Below, piece after piece: positions 15,045-16,084 of a DNA stretch of 16,084 nucleotides. The DNA is from Gemmatimonadaceae bacterium. Lineage in GTDB: Bacteria; Gemmatimonadota; Gemmatimonadetes; Gemmatimonadales; Gemmatimonadaceae. The position numbers and the translations under genes were made by a program. Location: assembly GCA_019689955.1 (NCBI GenBank), contig JADGGM010000008.1:1-16084 (forward strand), written 5' to 3'. Under the pieces are notes generated by a model. It worked only from the letters and a program-made list of their open reading frames with translations. It was not told the DNA's origin and did not search any database. How positions within the stretch are numbered: the stretch's first letter is position 1; every line of letters begins with the position of its first letter.

Positions 15045-16084
15045 TGGGCCTCCGAACCACCCCCATCGGCGGGTGCGCGCCGGCGGTCGCGGTACGGCGT
15101 GTGGAGGAGGGCGACGTCGCGGAGTCGGTTCGCACCCCGGTGATGAGCGGAGTGCCGGGCGCGAGCTCGCCACGCGTCACCTCGGTCCATTGGCCGTCCG
15201 AGAGCCCGGTGGCGATCGGGATCGCGACCGGCGCGCCGTTGCGGAGGGTCCAGACGCGGCGTGTGAGCCCCTGCGCCGCGCCTCGCGACTCGGCGCTCGT
15301 CACACCCTGCGACGCATTGCCCGGCGTTGCCTCGCTCGGCGGGGTGAAGCGGAGCGCGGCGTTCGGGACGAGGAGGGCGTCCTGCACGTGGGCGGTGTGG
15401 ATCTGCGCAGTCGCGGTCATCCCGGGGCGGAGGAGGAGGTCGGGGTTGGCGACGTCGAGGATCACCTGGTAGGTGACGACCCCTTCGACGGTCTTCGGCG
15501 CGTAGCGCACGGAGCGCACGGTGGCGGAGAAGGTGCGGTCGGGGTACGCGTCGACGGTGAACGTTGCGGTCTCCCCGCCGGCCACCTGTCCGATGTCGGC
15601 CTCGTCGACGTCGAGGGCGAGCGTCATGTGCGCGAGGTCTGCGGCGAGCACGAAGAGCACGGGGGTCTGCAACGTGGCCGCGACGGTGCGTCCGGGCTCG
15701 ATGGCGCGCTCGAGGACGATCCCGCTGATCGGCGCGCGGATGGTTGCTTTGGACAACTGGGCGCGCTTGGCGTCGAGCGCGGCGCGTGCGGCGGCGACCT
15801 GCGCGCGCGCGTTGGCGTCGGCGGCCTGGGCGCGGGCGAGCGCGGCCTGGGCGCTCTCGCGCTCCTGCGCCGAGATCATGGCGCCGGCGAAGAGCGACTC
15901 GGCGCGCGCGGCCTGGGACGTGGTCTCCTGGAGCGTCGCGGTGGTCTGGCGCACGGTCGCCTCGGCGGCTTGGAGGGCGGCCTGCGTTTGGTCGATCTCG
16001 GCGCGGAGCTGGTCGGTGTTCACGCGGGCGAGCACCTGGCCCTGGGTGACGCGATCGTTGTAGTCGACCGCGACCAGGTCGACC
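15034..16084 (-). CDS. Periplasmic adaptor subunit of a MacA/HlyD (RND-MFP) family efflux system, 5'-truncated by window edge
   Basis: This membrane-fusion protein bridges the inner-membrane MacB-type pump and an outer-membrane TolC-like channel. The frame is open through the right edge, where VDLVAVDYNDRVTQGQVLARV (given here in part: VDYNDRVTQGQVLARV) is the first lipoyl half-motif, so the N-terminal membrane anchor lies outside. An alpha-hairpin coiled coil (DQLRAEIDQTQAALQAAEA ... DAKRAQLSKATI) follows, rich in Ala, Gln, Arg and Glu. Next come the second lipoyl half (IRAPISGIVLERAIEPGRTV), a beta-barrel domain (LALDVDEADIGQV, ATFTVDAYPDRTF) and the membrane-proximal domain (LLRPGMTATAQI, LLVPNAALRF). 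The Ser/Thr/Arg/Pro-rich tail ends with the TGA at 15034-15036, overlapping the ATPase start. Order and strand give one operon: adaptor, ATPase, permease. No TolC-like gene is in view. Confidence 0.9.
   Translation of the reverse strand, partial: VDLVAVDYNDRVTQGQVLARVNTDQLRAEIDQTQAALQAAEATVRQTTATLQETTSQAARAESLFAGAMISAQERESAQAALARAQAADANARAQVAAARAALDAKRAQLSKATIRAPISGIVLERAIEPGRTVAATLQTPVLFVLAADLAHMTLALDVDEADIGQVAGGETATFTVDAYPDRTFSATVRSVRYAPKTVEGVVTYQVILDVANPDLLLRPGMTATAQIHTAHVQDALLVPNAALRFTPPSEATPGNASQGVTSAESRGAAQGLTRRVWTLRNGAPVAIPIATGLSDGQWTEVTRGELAPGTPLITGVRTDSATSPSSTRRTATAGAHPPMGVVRRPSAR

Overview
The window is a GC-rich chromosomal segment (roughly 70% GC by eye). It has a SusC/SusD-type outer-membrane pair, a lipoprotein with a clear lipobox, and a split MacA/MacB export operon. 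This points to a Gram-negative, diderm bacterium. Very high GC combined with SusC/SusD suggests Gemmatimonadota rather than Bacteroidota. That assignment is inference from gene style, and no 16S or marker gene is present.

Layout. Left edge to 2065: the 3' part of a BglX-type family 3 beta-glucosidase (+), cut by the window edge. 2085-2280 (-): a short broken remnant of a GT4 glycosyltransferase. 2303-2875 (-): a HemG-type flavodoxin-like protoporphyrinogen dehydrogenase. 2876-3304: a divergent control region with a 104-bp AT-rich island and a near-consensus sigma70 promoter reading into an ammonium transporter (amt, 3305-4633), possibly through a 16-residue leader ORF. 4631-5009: a 14-bp tandem repeat, a perfect hairpin and a long leader in front of susC. 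5010-9435: a SusC-like TonB-dependent transporter and its SusD-like lipoprotein, closed by a strong intrinsic terminator. 9610-11603: a beta-hydroxyacid dehydrogenase (+) and an aldo/keto reductase (-) converging on a perfect 14-bp-stem hairpin. 11913-13069: an unrecognised four-helix membrane protein and a DinB-fold protein (+). 13121 to the right edge (-): an adaptor, ATPase and permease operon of MacAB type, with the adaptor's N-terminus outside the window.

How the genes relate. The GH3 enzyme and the SusC/SusD pair could both serve glycan use, but they are separated by oppositely oriented genes and need not be co-regulated. The adaptor, ATPase and permease overlap or lie 4 nt apart and clearly form one export machine. 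The remaining genes look like independent housekeeping or metabolic units.

I found no convincing undescribed multigene system. The points most worth checking are the two leader regions (amt and susC), the glycosyltransferase remnant, an apparently shortened periplasmic domain in the MacB-type permease, and the unknown membrane protein.
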